From the NCBI GenBank assembly GCA_963797265.1, contig CAWCOY010000003.1, forward strand, positions 496,001 to 560,000: 64,000 nt of DNA, given 5' to 3'. Position numbers and translations under genes: made by a program. A model generated the notes under the pieces. It was given only the letters and a program-made list of their open reading frames with translations, was not told where the DNA came from and did not search any database. Positions 8,528-15,669 of this stretch are shown here, in pieces (position 1 is the first letter of the stretch; the number at the start of each line of letters is the position of its first letter). This DNA comes from DASUPK01 sp963797265 (lineage in GTDB: Bacteria; Actinomycetota; Thermoleophilia; Solirubrobacterales; 70-9).

Positions 8528-9324
8528 ATTCGGTCGAGACCGCTGCAACCACTGAGACGCGGGTCGCGCCCCAGACTGCTGGCTGCGCCCTGGTCACCGG
8601 TGCCTCCCGCGGGATCGGCGCCGCAACCGCGAGGGCGCTCGCCGCTGACGGCTGGGCTGTGGGGATCAACTACAGCCGCGACCGCGACGGCGCGGAATCG
8701 GTCGCCGCCTCGATCACCGACGGCGGCGGCAGTGCGCTGGCGCTCCCTGCCGACGTCGCCGACGGCGAGGCGGCCGACGAGATGCTCGCGCGGCTCACGG
8801 ACGAGCTCGGCCCCGTCCTGGTGCTGGTGAACAACGCCGGAATGACGGCGGACAACCTCTCGATGAGGCTCAGCGACGAGGACTGGAACCGTGTGCTCGA
8901 GGTCAACCTGACGGCCGCCTTCCGGCTCACGCGCGCCGCACTCGGGCCGATGATGCGCCAGCGGTTCGGCCGGGTGGTCAACGTCTCCTCGGTGGTCGGC
9001 CTGCGAGCCAATCCGGGCCAGGCCAACTACGCGGCCTCGAAGGCCGGACTGATCGCCTTCACCCGGACGGTGGCCGCCGAGGTCGCACGGCGCGGCGTCA
9101 CCGTGAACGCCGTCGCCCCCGGCCTGATCGAGACCGAGCTGACGCGCGACTTCACCGGCAACGGCGCGAACTCGAACGGCTCGAACGGACTGCTCGACGC
9201 GATCCCGGCGAGGCGCCCGGGATCGCCGGAGGACGTCGCGGCCTGCATCCGCTTCCTCGCCTCAGACGAGGCCGCCTACGTGACCGGGGCGGTGCTGCCG
9301 GTTGACGGCGGCATGTCCGCCTGA
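8524..9324 (+). CDS. fabG: 3-oxoacyl-ACP reductase
   Basis: It reduces the beta-keto group of the growing acyl-ACP with NADPH. This is a classical short-chain dehydrogenase of 266 residues. It has the cofactor loop TGASRGIG near residue 29, NNAG near 108, the catalytic Ser in NVSSVVG and the Tyr-x-x-x-Lys of YAASKAG. The ATG lies in an ATGA overlap with the fabH stop behind GGGAGGGG. The N-terminal ~20 residues before the first strand are polar and probably disordered. A short Asn/Gly/Ser insert (GNGANSNGSNG) lies in the substrate-loop region, a small departure from typical FabG. Confidence 0.92.
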   Translation: MNSVETAATTETRVAPQTAGCALVTGASRGIGAATARALAADGWAVGINYSRDRDGAESVAASITDGGGSALALPADVADGEAADEMLARLTDELGPVLVLVNNAGMTADNLSMRLSDEDWNRVLEVNLTAAFRLTRAALGPMMRQRFGRVVNVSSVVGLRANPGQANYAASKAGLIAFTRTVAAEVARRGVTVNAVAPGLIETELTRDFTGNGANSNGSNGLLDAIPARRPGSPEDVAACIRFLASDEAAYVTGAVLPVDGGMSA

Positions 9325-9355
9325 CACTCGCATCCAGATCAACGAAAGGAGACCA

Positions 9356-9601
9356 ATGACAACCGCAACCAAGGACAAGGTGCAGGAGAGGGTGATCTCG
9401 GCACTCGTGGAGTTCGGCGAGGAGCCCGAGAACGTGAAGCCCGACTCCCGCTTCGAGGACCTCGACATCGATTCGCTCGATCTCGTCGAGCTCGCCCAGG
9501 TGATCGAGGACGAATACAAGATCGAAGTCACCGACGCCGACATGGACAAGATCGCGACCGTCCAGGATGTCGTCGACTTCGTGGCAGAGCGCCAGTCATG
9601 A
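9356..9601 (+). CDS. acpP: Acyl carrier protein
   Basis: An acidic four-helix carrier of 81 residues that holds growing acyl chains on a 4'-phosphopantetheine arm. The attachment Ser40 is in the canonical DIDSLDLVELA motif. ATG 9356 follows AAAGGAG with good spacing, the strongest ribosome site of the operon, in line with high demand for this protein. Its stop overlaps the fabF start (ATGA). Confidence 0.95.
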   Translation: MTTATKDKVQERVISALVEFGEEPENVKPDSRFEDLDIDSLDLVELAQVIEDEYKIEVTDADMDKIATVQDVVDFVAERQS

Positions 9602-10794
9602 CTCGCCGAGTCGCCATCACCGGGATCGGCGCCGTGACGCCGCTCGGCGTCGGCGCCGAGGCGCTCGGCGAGCGCTGGGCCGCCGGCGAGTCGGGAATCG
9701 AGGACGGCTTCGGGCGCTGCTCGGACTTCGAAGCGACCGACCACCTCACCCGGCGCCAGGTACGCCGCACCGACCGCTTCACCCAGCTCGCCCTCGCGGC
9801 GGCCGCTGAGGCGATCGAGCAGGCCGGGCTCGACGAGGCGCCCTACGACCGCGCCGAGATCGGGAGCGTGATGGGGACGGGGATCGGCGGGCTCTCCACG
9901 ATCGAGTCCGAGCACATCACCCTTCGGGAGAAGGGGCAGCGCGCCGTCTCGCCGCACTGCGTGCCACAGATGATGGCCAACTCGGCCGCCGGGGCGCTGG
10001 CGATCCAGCATGAGCTTCGGGGGCAGTGCTTCGGCACCGTCTCCGCGTGCGCCGCGGGTGCCCACGCCGTCGGCACGGGCGCCCGGATGGTTCAGCACGG
10101 GGACGCGATCGCCTGCGTTGCCGGCGGGAGCGAGGCGGCGATCACCGAGCTCGCCATTGCCGCCTTCGCCGAGATGGGAGCGACATCGCCGACCGGGATC
10201 TCGCGTCCCTTCGACCGCCGCCGCGACGGCTTCGTGATGGGCGAGGGAGCCGGTGTGATGGTGCTGGAGGACGCCGAGACGGCCGAGCTGCGCGGCGCCC
10301 CGATCCTCGGCTACCTGACCGGCTACGGCGCGACCGCGGACGCGCACCACATGACGGCTCCGGAGCCGAGTGGCGACGGCGCCGCCCGCGCGATCCGCAA
10401 GGCGCTCGCCGACGCGGAGGTCGAGCCGGGGCAGCTCGCCTACGTGAACGCCCACGGCACCTCGACCCCGCTCAACGACCGCTCCGAGACCGAGGCGCTC
10501 AAGACCGCGCTCGGCGAGCAGGCGGGCCGGATCCCGACGTCATCGACCAAGTCCGCGATCGGTCACCTGCTCGGTGCCGCGGGGGCCGTGGAGGGCGTCG
10601 CCACGCTGCAGGCGCTGCGCGCGAAGACCGCGCCGCCGACGCTCAACTACGAGGAGCCCGACGAGGGGCTCGACCTCGACTACGTGCCCGGCGATGCCAA
10701 GGCGCTGGCGGTGAACGGGCATCCGGCCATCGGGATCAGCAACTCCTTCGGATTCGGCGGCCACAACGTGGTTCTGGTCATGGAGGCCGCATGA
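9598..10794 (+). CDS. fabF: Beta-ketoacyl-ACP synthase II
   Basis: The elongating condensing enzyme, 398 residues, with the thiolase-fold Cys-His-His triad: Cys151 in VSACAAGAHA, His286 in NAHGTSTPLND and His323 in KSAIGHLLGAAG. The N-terminal strand (RRVAITGIGAVTPLG) and the C-terminal FGFGGHN match the KAS II family. It is joined by ATGA overlaps to acpP upstream and to the carboxyltransferase downstream. Confidence 0.95.
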   Translation: MTRRVAITGIGAVTPLGVGAEALGERWAAGESGIEDGFGRCSDFEATDHLTRRQVRRTDRFTQLALAAAAEAIEQAGLDEAPYDRAEIGSVMGTGIGGLSTIESEHITLREKGQRAVSPHCVPQMMANSAAGALAIQHELRGQCFGTVSACAAGAHAVGTGARMVQHGDAIACVAGGSEAAITELAIAAFAEMGATSPTGISRPFDRRRDGFVMGEGAGVMVLEDAETAELRGAPILGYLTGYGATADAHHMTAPEPSGDGAARAIRKALADAEVEPGQLAYVNAHGTSTPLNDRSETEALKTALGEQAGRIPTSSTKSAIGHLLGAAGAVEGVATLQALRAKTAPPTLNYEEPDEGLDLDYVPGDAKALAVNGHPAIGISNSFGFGGHNVVLVMEAA

Positions 10795-12230
10795 ACCTGA
10801 TGCTCGCCGAACGCGAGGCCGCCAAACGCGAGCGCCTCGCACCGCTGGGGCGACTGGAGGCGCTTTGTGACCCCGGCTCGCTCGAGCTGGTCCGCACCCG
10901 GATCGCCTCGCGGTCCGCCCGCTCCGCCCCGGGCGACGGCGTAGTCGCCGGAGCGGGGACGGTCGGTGGCCGCCCGATCTACTGCTACGCGCAGGACCAG
11001 GGTTTCGCCGGGGGGTCACTCGGCACTGCTCAGGCCGAGACGATCGTCCGGCTGCTCGAGCTGGCCGGCCGCGCCGCCGCACCCGTGGTCGGGTTCATTG
11101 CCTCGGGTGGCGCCCGCATCGACGAGGGCGCCGGCGCCCTGGGCGGCTACGGCGCGATCTTCCGGCGACACGTGGCGCTCTCCGGGCGGGTGCCGCAGAT
11201 CAGCGTGATCACCGGGACCTCGGCCGGCGGCGGCGCGTACTCGCCTGCGCTCACCGACTTCGTGGTGATGACCGAGGGCTCGCGCCTCTTCCTCACCGGC
11301 CCGAACGTGGTCCAGGAGGTCATGGGGGAGAGCGTCACGATGGACGAGCTGGGCGGCCCACGGGTGCACTCGCGGAACGGTGTCTGTGACCTCGTCGCCG
11401 AGGACGACCACGCCGCGGCGGAGCTGGTCCGCGACCTCCTCGGTCACCTGCCGCAGAGCTCGGAGCAGTCGCCGAACCCGGCGATTCCCGAGGAGCCGCT
11501 CGGTGGCGACCCGGGCGCGACCGTCCCGGCCGACCCGCGCAAGGTCTACGACGTGCGCGAGGTGATCGGCGCGATCTCCGACGGCAGCTCGATGCTCGAG
11601 CTCTCGCCGCGCTGGGCCCGCAACATGGTCACGGCGCTGACTCGCCTGAACGGGCATCCGGTCGGCGTGATCGCCAACCAGCCTCATCACCTCGGCGGCG
11701 TGATCGACGCGGCGGCCTCGGAGAAGGCGGCCCGGTTCATCCGCCGCTGCGACGCCTTCGGGCTGCCGCTGGTGGTCCTCGTCGACACGCCCGGTTTCCT
11801 GCCGGGCACGAAGCAGGAAGAACTCGGCGTGATCCGTCACGGCGCCGGCCTGCTGCACGCCTTCTCCGCCGCGCGGGTGCCGAAGGTGACCGTCGTCCTC
11901 CGCAAGGCCTACGGGGGCGGGTTCATCACGATGAACTCGCGCGAGCTGGGCGCTGACCTGGTGCTCGCCTGGCCGGGCGCGGAGATCGGCGTGCTGGGTG
12001 CGCGCCAGGCGGTGGGGATCGTCCACCGGCGCGCGATCGAAGGATCTCCGGACCCGAGCGCCGAGCACGATCGCCTCGCCGCCGAGTACGCGGAGCAGCA
12101 CCTGACCGCCGGGGTCGCCGCACGGGCCGGCGACGTCGACGAGGTGATCGAGCCCGGCGAGACCCGGGAGCGACTGATCTGGGCCCACTCCGCGCTCGGC
12201 GGAGCCAACGGACGAAGGAGGCATGCATGA
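10791..12230 (+). CDS. Acyl-CoA carboxylase carboxyltransferase (beta) subunit
   Basis: It transfers carboxyl from biotin to acetyl- or propionyl-CoA, making malonyl- or methylmalonyl-CoA. The 479-residue protein contains both crotonase-like halves of the actinobacterial AccD/PccB type. The N-half carries FIASGGARIDEGAGALGGYG and the oxyanion loop TGTSAGGGAYSPA; the C-half carries DTPGFLPGTKQEELG and a second Gly-rich loop (KAYGGGF). No biotin carboxylase or biotin carrier gene is in the window, so it must pair with subunits encoded elsewhere. Its place inside the fatty-acid operon suggests acetyl-CoA is the substrate, supplying malonyl-CoA for FabD. ATGA overlaps link it to fabF and to the MaoC gene. 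Confidence 0.87.
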   Translation: MNLMLAEREAAKRERLAPLGRLEALCDPGSLELVRTRIASRSARSAPGDGVVAGAGTVGGRPIYCYAQDQGFAGGSLGTAQAETIVRLLELAGRAAAPVVGFIASGGARIDEGAGALGGYGAIFRRHVALSGRVPQISVITGTSAGGGAYSPALTDFVVMTEGSRLFLTGPNVVQEVMGESVTMDELGGPRVHSRNGVCDLVAEDDHAAAELVRDLLGHLPQSSEQSPNPAIPEEPLGGDPGATVPADPRKVYDVREVIGAISDGSSMLELSPRWARNMVTALTRLNGHPVGVIANQPHHLGGVIDAAASEKAARFIRRCDAFGLPLVVLVDTPGFLPGTKQEELGVIRHGAGLLHAFSAARVPKVTVVLRKAYGGGFITMNSRELGADLVLAWPGAEIGVLGARQAVGIVHRRAIEGSPDPSAEHDRLAAEYAEQHLTAGVAARAGDVDEVIEPGETRERLIWAHSALGGANGRRRHA

Positions 12231-12802
12231 CGACGGAGACGATCGAGGCGGTCCGCGAGGGAGTCCTCTGGCGCGAGGCGCCGCCCTACTTCGACGATCT
12301 CGAGATCGGCGATTCGATGGAGTCCTCGGGCCGCACGGTGACCGAGTACGACGTGGTCTCCTTCGCCGCCCTGACCGGCGACTGGCACCCCCAGCACGCC
12401 GATGCCGCCTGGGCTGCCGAGAGCGCCTTCGGGCGCCGGATCGCCCACGGCATGCTGGTGATCTCCTACGCCCTCGGCCTGCTGCCCATCGACCCGCGCG
12501 TCGTCCTCGCCCTGCGCTCGATCGACAGCGCCGTGCTGAAGCGCCCGGTCGGGCTCGGCGACACGATCCGAGTCCGTGCGCGCCTCGCCGACAAGCGGGA
12601 GCTCGGCGCCGAGGCCGGGCTGGTCACGCTGGGAGTCCGGATCTTGAACCAGGCCGACGAGCTGGTCGCCCGCATGGAGATCGTGGTCCTCTGGCGACGC
12701 AAGCCCGAGACCGCGGCCGACGCGCCGACGGCTGTATCGGGTGCCGCCGAGGGATCCCCGGATGAGCTCTCGCCACTCCAGAACGGGAGGTTGCTGGCCT
12801 GA
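12227..12802 (+). CDS. MaoC-like hot-dog dehydratase, candidate 3-hydroxyacyl-ACP dehydratase
   Basis: A 191-residue single hot-dog domain. The hydratase motif is visible as FAALTGDWHPQHADAAWA, with the Asp and His expected at the active site, followed by the central helix 'RIAHGMLVISYALGLL'. ATG 12227 has GGAGG six bases upstream and overlaps the previous stop. No FabA or FabZ is present in this otherwise complete operon. Actinobacterial FAS II systems use MaoC-type HadAB/HadBC dehydratases, so this protein most likely dehydrates 3-hydroxyacyl-ACP here. The last ~35 residues are a low-complexity tail. A role as an enoyl-CoA hydratase cannot be excluded. Confidence 0.75.
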   Translation: MTTETIEAVREGVLWREAPPYFDDLEIGDSMESSGRTVTEYDVVSFAALTGDWHPQHADAAWAAESAFGRRIAHGMLVISYALGLLPIDPRVVLALRSIDSAVLKRPVGLGDTIRVRARLADKRELGAEAGLVTLGVRILNQADELVARMEIVVLWRRKPETAADAPTAVSGAAEGSPDELSPLQNGRLLA

Positions 12803-13638
12803 TGCTGGCCGAGAAGAGACTGCTGATCACCGGGGTCCTGACCCGGAAGAGCATCGCGTTTGCGGTCGCCCGTGAGGCGCAGCTGGCGGGCGCCGAGGTC
12901 GTCCTGACCGGCTTCGGCCGCACGCGCCGGATGACGGAGCGGGCCGCGTCCCGCCTGCCCGAGACTCCGGATGTCCTCGAGCTCGACGTCAATTCGGAGG
13001 AGGACCTGGCAGGACTCGCAGCCGAGCTCGAGGGCCGCTGGGGGGGCCTGGACGGCATCCTGCACGCGATCGCCTTCGCCCCGCAGGATGCGATCGGAGG
13101 CAAGTTCCTCGAGACCCCGTCCGAGAGCGCCGTCGAGGCTTTCAGAACGAGCGCCTACTCCTACCAGGCGCTGGCGCGCCACCTGGCGCCCCTGATGGAG
13201 AAGGGCGGCAGCGTGGTGGGGCTCGACTTCGACGCCTCGGTTGCCTGGCCGGCGTACGACTGGATGGGCGTCTCGAAGGCCGCCCTGGAGGCGGTCAACC
13301 GCTATCTGGCCCGTGAGCTCGGTCCGCGCGGGATCCGCGCCAACCTGATCTCGGCCGGCCCGATCGCCTCGCCGGCGGCCGGCGGAATCCCCGGCTTCGA
13401 CGGGCTCTCGGGCACCTGGCCCGAAGCGGCGCCCCTCGGCTGGGACCCGGACGACCCGACCCCGGTGGCGCGCGCCGTCTGCTTCCTGCTCTCCGACTGG
13501 TCGGAGGCGATCAGCGGCGAGCTGATCCACGTGGATGGGGGAGCGCACGCCGTCGCGGGCGTCTCGGCGCCAACTGCCGCATCGAACGAAGCGCTCCCCG
13601 AGCTCGTCGGCTCGGGCACCGAGCCTGCGTCAACTTAG
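12802..13638 (+). CDS. fabI: NADH-dependent enoyl-ACP reductase, InhA type
   Basis: It catalyses the last reduction of each elongation cycle. The 278-residue SDR has the divergent cofactor loop TGVLTRKSIAFAVA, GFGRTRRM, and the Tyr-x6-Lys motif at Tyr152/Lys159 (PAYDWMGVSK). 'GLDFDASVAWPAYDWM' and the C-terminal 'PVARAVCFLLSDW' with 'HVDGGAHA' resemble mycobacterial InhA more than enterobacterial FabI. The gene overlaps the MaoC stop by one base (TGATG) and is the last gene of the operon; a strong hairpin follows ten bases after its stop. Confidence 0.9.
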   Translation: MLAEKRLLITGVLTRKSIAFAVAREAQLAGAEVVLTGFGRTRRMTERAASRLPETPDVLELDVNSEEDLAGLAAELEGRWGGLDGILHAIAFAPQDAIGGKFLETPSESAVEAFRTSAYSYQALARHLAPLMEKGGSVVGLDFDASVAWPAYDWMGVSKAALEAVNRYLARELGPRGIRANLISAGPIASPAAGGIPGFDGLSGTWPEAAPLGWDPDDPTPVARAVCFLLSDWSEAISGELIHVDGGAHAVAGVSAPTAASNEALPELVGSGTEPAST

Positions 13639-13647
13639 AGGCCGCAG

Positions 13648-13677
13648 GACGGCTGCTTTGCATGGAAAGCAGCCGTC
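13648..13677 (+). terminator. Strong hairpin after the fatty-acid operon
   Basis: A perfect 12-bp stem (13648-13659 with 13666-13677) and a six-base loop lie just after the fabI stop. There is no long T run, which is common for terminators in GC-rich genomes. Part of the sequence reappears inverted at 14684. Confidence 0.6.
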
Positions 13678-13682
13678 TTCAC

Positions 13683-13718
13683 GAGATACTGCGCGGGCGG
13701 TGTCGGAGGAGAACGTGG
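13683..13718 (+). repeat. Remnant resembling the start of a SnoaL-like gene (copy 1)
   Basis: This segment contains GATACTGCG, a GTG, and codons for Ser-Glu-Glu-Asn-Val-Glu, the usual opening of SnoaL/NTF2-like proteins in Thermoleophilia as I recall them. The frame after it does not continue as that fold (about 40 codons to the stop at 13819). A related copy lies at 55571-55606. It is probably a truncated gene start or a dispersed repeat. Confidence 0.4.
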
Positions 13719-13837
13719 AGACAGTTCGCGGTGCAGCGAGAGACGCGGGCTTCCGCGAGAAGATCGTGTGCGGCCGGCTCCGGGCGGGGCCCGCGACGCG
13801 CGGGCAGGGGGAACGATGAGCACCGAAAGGAAGCAAG

Positions 13838-14317
13838 ATGGCTGACGATGTCCAGGTGGTGAACCGCCGGCTCGATGCGAGCGAGAACGAGGCGCTGATC
13901 GGCATGGCCCGGATGGGCGCGGATGCGTTCGGATACACGGCGGAGCTGCGGATCGACCGCGGCCTCGCCCAGCTCCTGCGGCTGCGCGTTTCGCAGCTCA
14001 ACAACTGCACCTACTGCCTCAACCTGCACTACGAGGCGGCCCGCGACGCTGGCATCCCCCGGGCCAAGATCGACACCCTGACCGCGTGGTGGGAGACCGA
14101 GCTTCACTCCGAGGCTGAGCAGGCTGCGCTTCGCTACACCGAGGCGCTCACCCGCGCGGCCGACACCGATCGGGACGCGGCGTTCCAGCGCTTCCACGAC
14201 GCGCTCGCCGAGCATTTCAGCCCGGAGGAGATGCTCGAGATCGTCGCCGTCGTCGTCAACATGAACGTCTGGACGCGGATCAAGCTTGCCGAGGGCGCGA
14301 TGCCGGGCCTGGCCTGA
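13838..14317 (+). CDS. Carboxymuconolactone decarboxylase/AhpD-like protein
   Basis: A 159-residue, mostly helical protein with the AhpD-type motif NNCTYCLNLH, whose Cys-x-x-Cys and downstream His form a redox or proton-relay site in alkylhydroperoxidase-like proteins. ATG 13838 follows GAAAGGAAG with good spacing. Members may reduce peroxides or serve unknown roles. It is separated from the fatty-acid operon by a hairpin, so it is likely expressed on its own. The enzymatic activity is not proven by sequence. Confidence 0.8.
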   Translation: MADDVQVVNRRLDASENEALIGMARMGADAFGYTAELRIDRGLAQLLRLRVSQLNNCTYCLNLHYEAARDAGIPRAKIDTLTAWWETELHSEAEQAALRYTEALTRAADTDRDAAFQRFHDALAEHFSPEEMLEIVAVVVNMNVWTRIKLAEGAMPGLA

Positions 14318-14739
14318 GCATCGAGACGGTCCGTGCTCGTCGCGCTCCGGTGATCCCGGCCCGTCTGATCCCTTCGAGCATCCCGAAGGCTGCTTCCCAG
14401 TAGGTTCAGTCGACCAGGACTTCTTGACGGAAGGAAAGCGCTATGGCAGAGATCGTGTTCGCCATTCAACCGACCCCGATGCCCAGCAGCGCTTTGTCTC
14501 GTCCGATGCGGAGATCAACCGGTGGTTCGTGCAGCGGCTGCAGGAAGCACATGGACGTGATGTCTCGCAGCCGCCTCTTCCGGTCGAGCGGATTCTCGAC
14601 TTCCGCGTCTGACGGCTGACCGTGTCCGGCCTTGGTCGTCGTAGACGCCGGCCGTTGCCCGGTCGGCGCACGGACCTACCGCATTCCATGCAAAGCAGCG
14701 GTCAAGCGGGTCCGCGGAGCCGCGTGCACGGAGGGTCGC
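14318..14739. other. 422-base stretch with little coding content and an inverted 15-mer
   Basis: Apart from the doubtful small frame at 14443-14612, I see no gene. Positions 14684-14698 are the exact reverse complement of 13653-13667 in the fabI terminator loop region, so two inverted 15-mers bracket about 1 kb including the AhpD-like gene. Confidence 0.45.
14443..14612 (+). pseudogene. Possible small gene with an internal frame change
   Basis: ATG 14443 has a good ribosome site (GGAAGGAAAG) and opens 'MAEIVFAIQPT'. The better-looking continuation, 'QQRFVSSDAEINRWFVQRLQEAH' and onward to a TGA at 14610-14612, lies in another frame. Joining both near 14478 would give a protein of about 55 residues. 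I do not recognise it; it may be a broken gene or chance. Confidence 0.25.
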
Positions 14740-15507
14740 CTAGCGGCCCTTCCAGTTCGGCTCGCGTTTCTCGCTGAAAGCCGTGGCGCCCTCGATCGCG
14801 TCTTCGGAGGCGAACACCGGGGCGACCAGCTCGCCCTGCTTCGCCCAAAAAGTCTCGTCGTCCCAGGACCACTGCTTGTTGAGTACCGTCTTCGACGCCC
14901 GCAGCGCGAGCGGTGCGTTCGCGGCAACTTCCTCGGCGAGCTTCAGGGCGACTTCCAGGGCTTTGCCCGGATCAGCGAGTCGGTTGATCAGGCCGAGCTG
15001 GGAAGCGCGTTCGGCCGTGATCGTCTCGCCGGTCAGGGCGAGCTCCATCGCGATCGCAGCAGGCAACCTGCGGGGCAGTTGGCGGAGCGCCCCTCCCGCG
15101 GCCACCAGCCCGCGCTTCGCCTCGGGAACGCCGAGCTTGGCGCCTTTGGCCGCGACGATCAGGTCGCAGGCGAGCGCGATCTCGAGGCCGCCGGCAACGG
15201 CGAAGCCTTCGATCGCCGCGATCAGCGGTTTTTCGGCCGGCTTCTGGACGATTCCGGCGAAGCCCCGGTCCCCGGCCCAGGGGCGCTCGCCGCTCGCGAA
15301 CGCCTTCAGGTCCATCCCGGAGCTGAAGCCGTTGCCCTCGCCGGTGATCACACCGAGGCTCAGATCATCGGTGGAGTCGAGCTCGGTCTGAGCGGCATCC
15401 ATCGCCTCGGCCATCGCCAGGTTGACGGCATTGCGCGCGTCCGGGCGATTCAGGGTGATCAACAGCACCCGGTCGCGGCGCTCGGTGAGCAGCGGCTGAT
15501 CGTTCAC
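14740..15507 (-). CDS. Enoyl-CoA hydratase/isomerase family protein (crotonase)
   Basis: A 255-residue crotonase-fold enzyme acting on acyl-CoA thioesters. The CoA-binding/oxyanion segment is GNGFSSGMDLKAF (about residues 58-70) and the second oxyanion loop is EGFAVAGGLEIALACD (about 100-115). The Glu of LGVPEAKRGL lies where crotonases carry their second catalytic residue. The first conserved Glu of true hydratases falls in the GGLEIA segment, so hydratase activity is possible, but isomerase or other crotonase roles fit as well. The start is GTG 15507. It ends against the 14 kb gap region and faces the upstream genes. Confidence 0.82.
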   Translation of the reverse strand: MNDQPLLTERRDRVLLITLNRPDARNAVNLAMAEAMDAAQTELDSTDDLSLGVITGEGNGFSSGMDLKAFASGERPWAGDRGFAGIVQKPAEKPLIAAIEGFAVAGGLEIALACDLIVAAKGAKLGVPEAKRGLVAAGGALRQLPRRLPAAIAMELALTGETITAERASQLGLINRLADPGKALEVALKLAEEVAANAPLALRASKTVLNKQWSWDDETFWAKQGELVAPVFASEDAIEGATAFSEKREPNWKGR

Positions 15508-15542
15508 GGATGGGGACCCTACAATCGCCGGGCACGAGACGT

Positions 15543-15615
15543 GCCGGCGTAGCTCAGCTGGTAGAGCACTTCATTCGTAATGAAGGGGTCAGCGGTTCGA
15601 GTCCGCTCGCCGGCT
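15543..15615 (+). tRNA. tRNA-Thr (CGT anticodon)
   Basis: The cloverleaf folds fully: acceptor GCCGGCG with CGCCGGC, D stem GCTC/GAGC, anticodon stem CTTCA/TGAAG with loop TTCGTAA (anticodon CGT, codon ACG), and T stem AGCGG/CCGCT around TTCGAGT. CCA is not encoded. Confidence 0.95.
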
Positions 15616-15669
15616 TTCGGTCGCCTCTCACTTGCGCCGGCGCACCTTGATCGTCCGGCGGGCGAGTAC

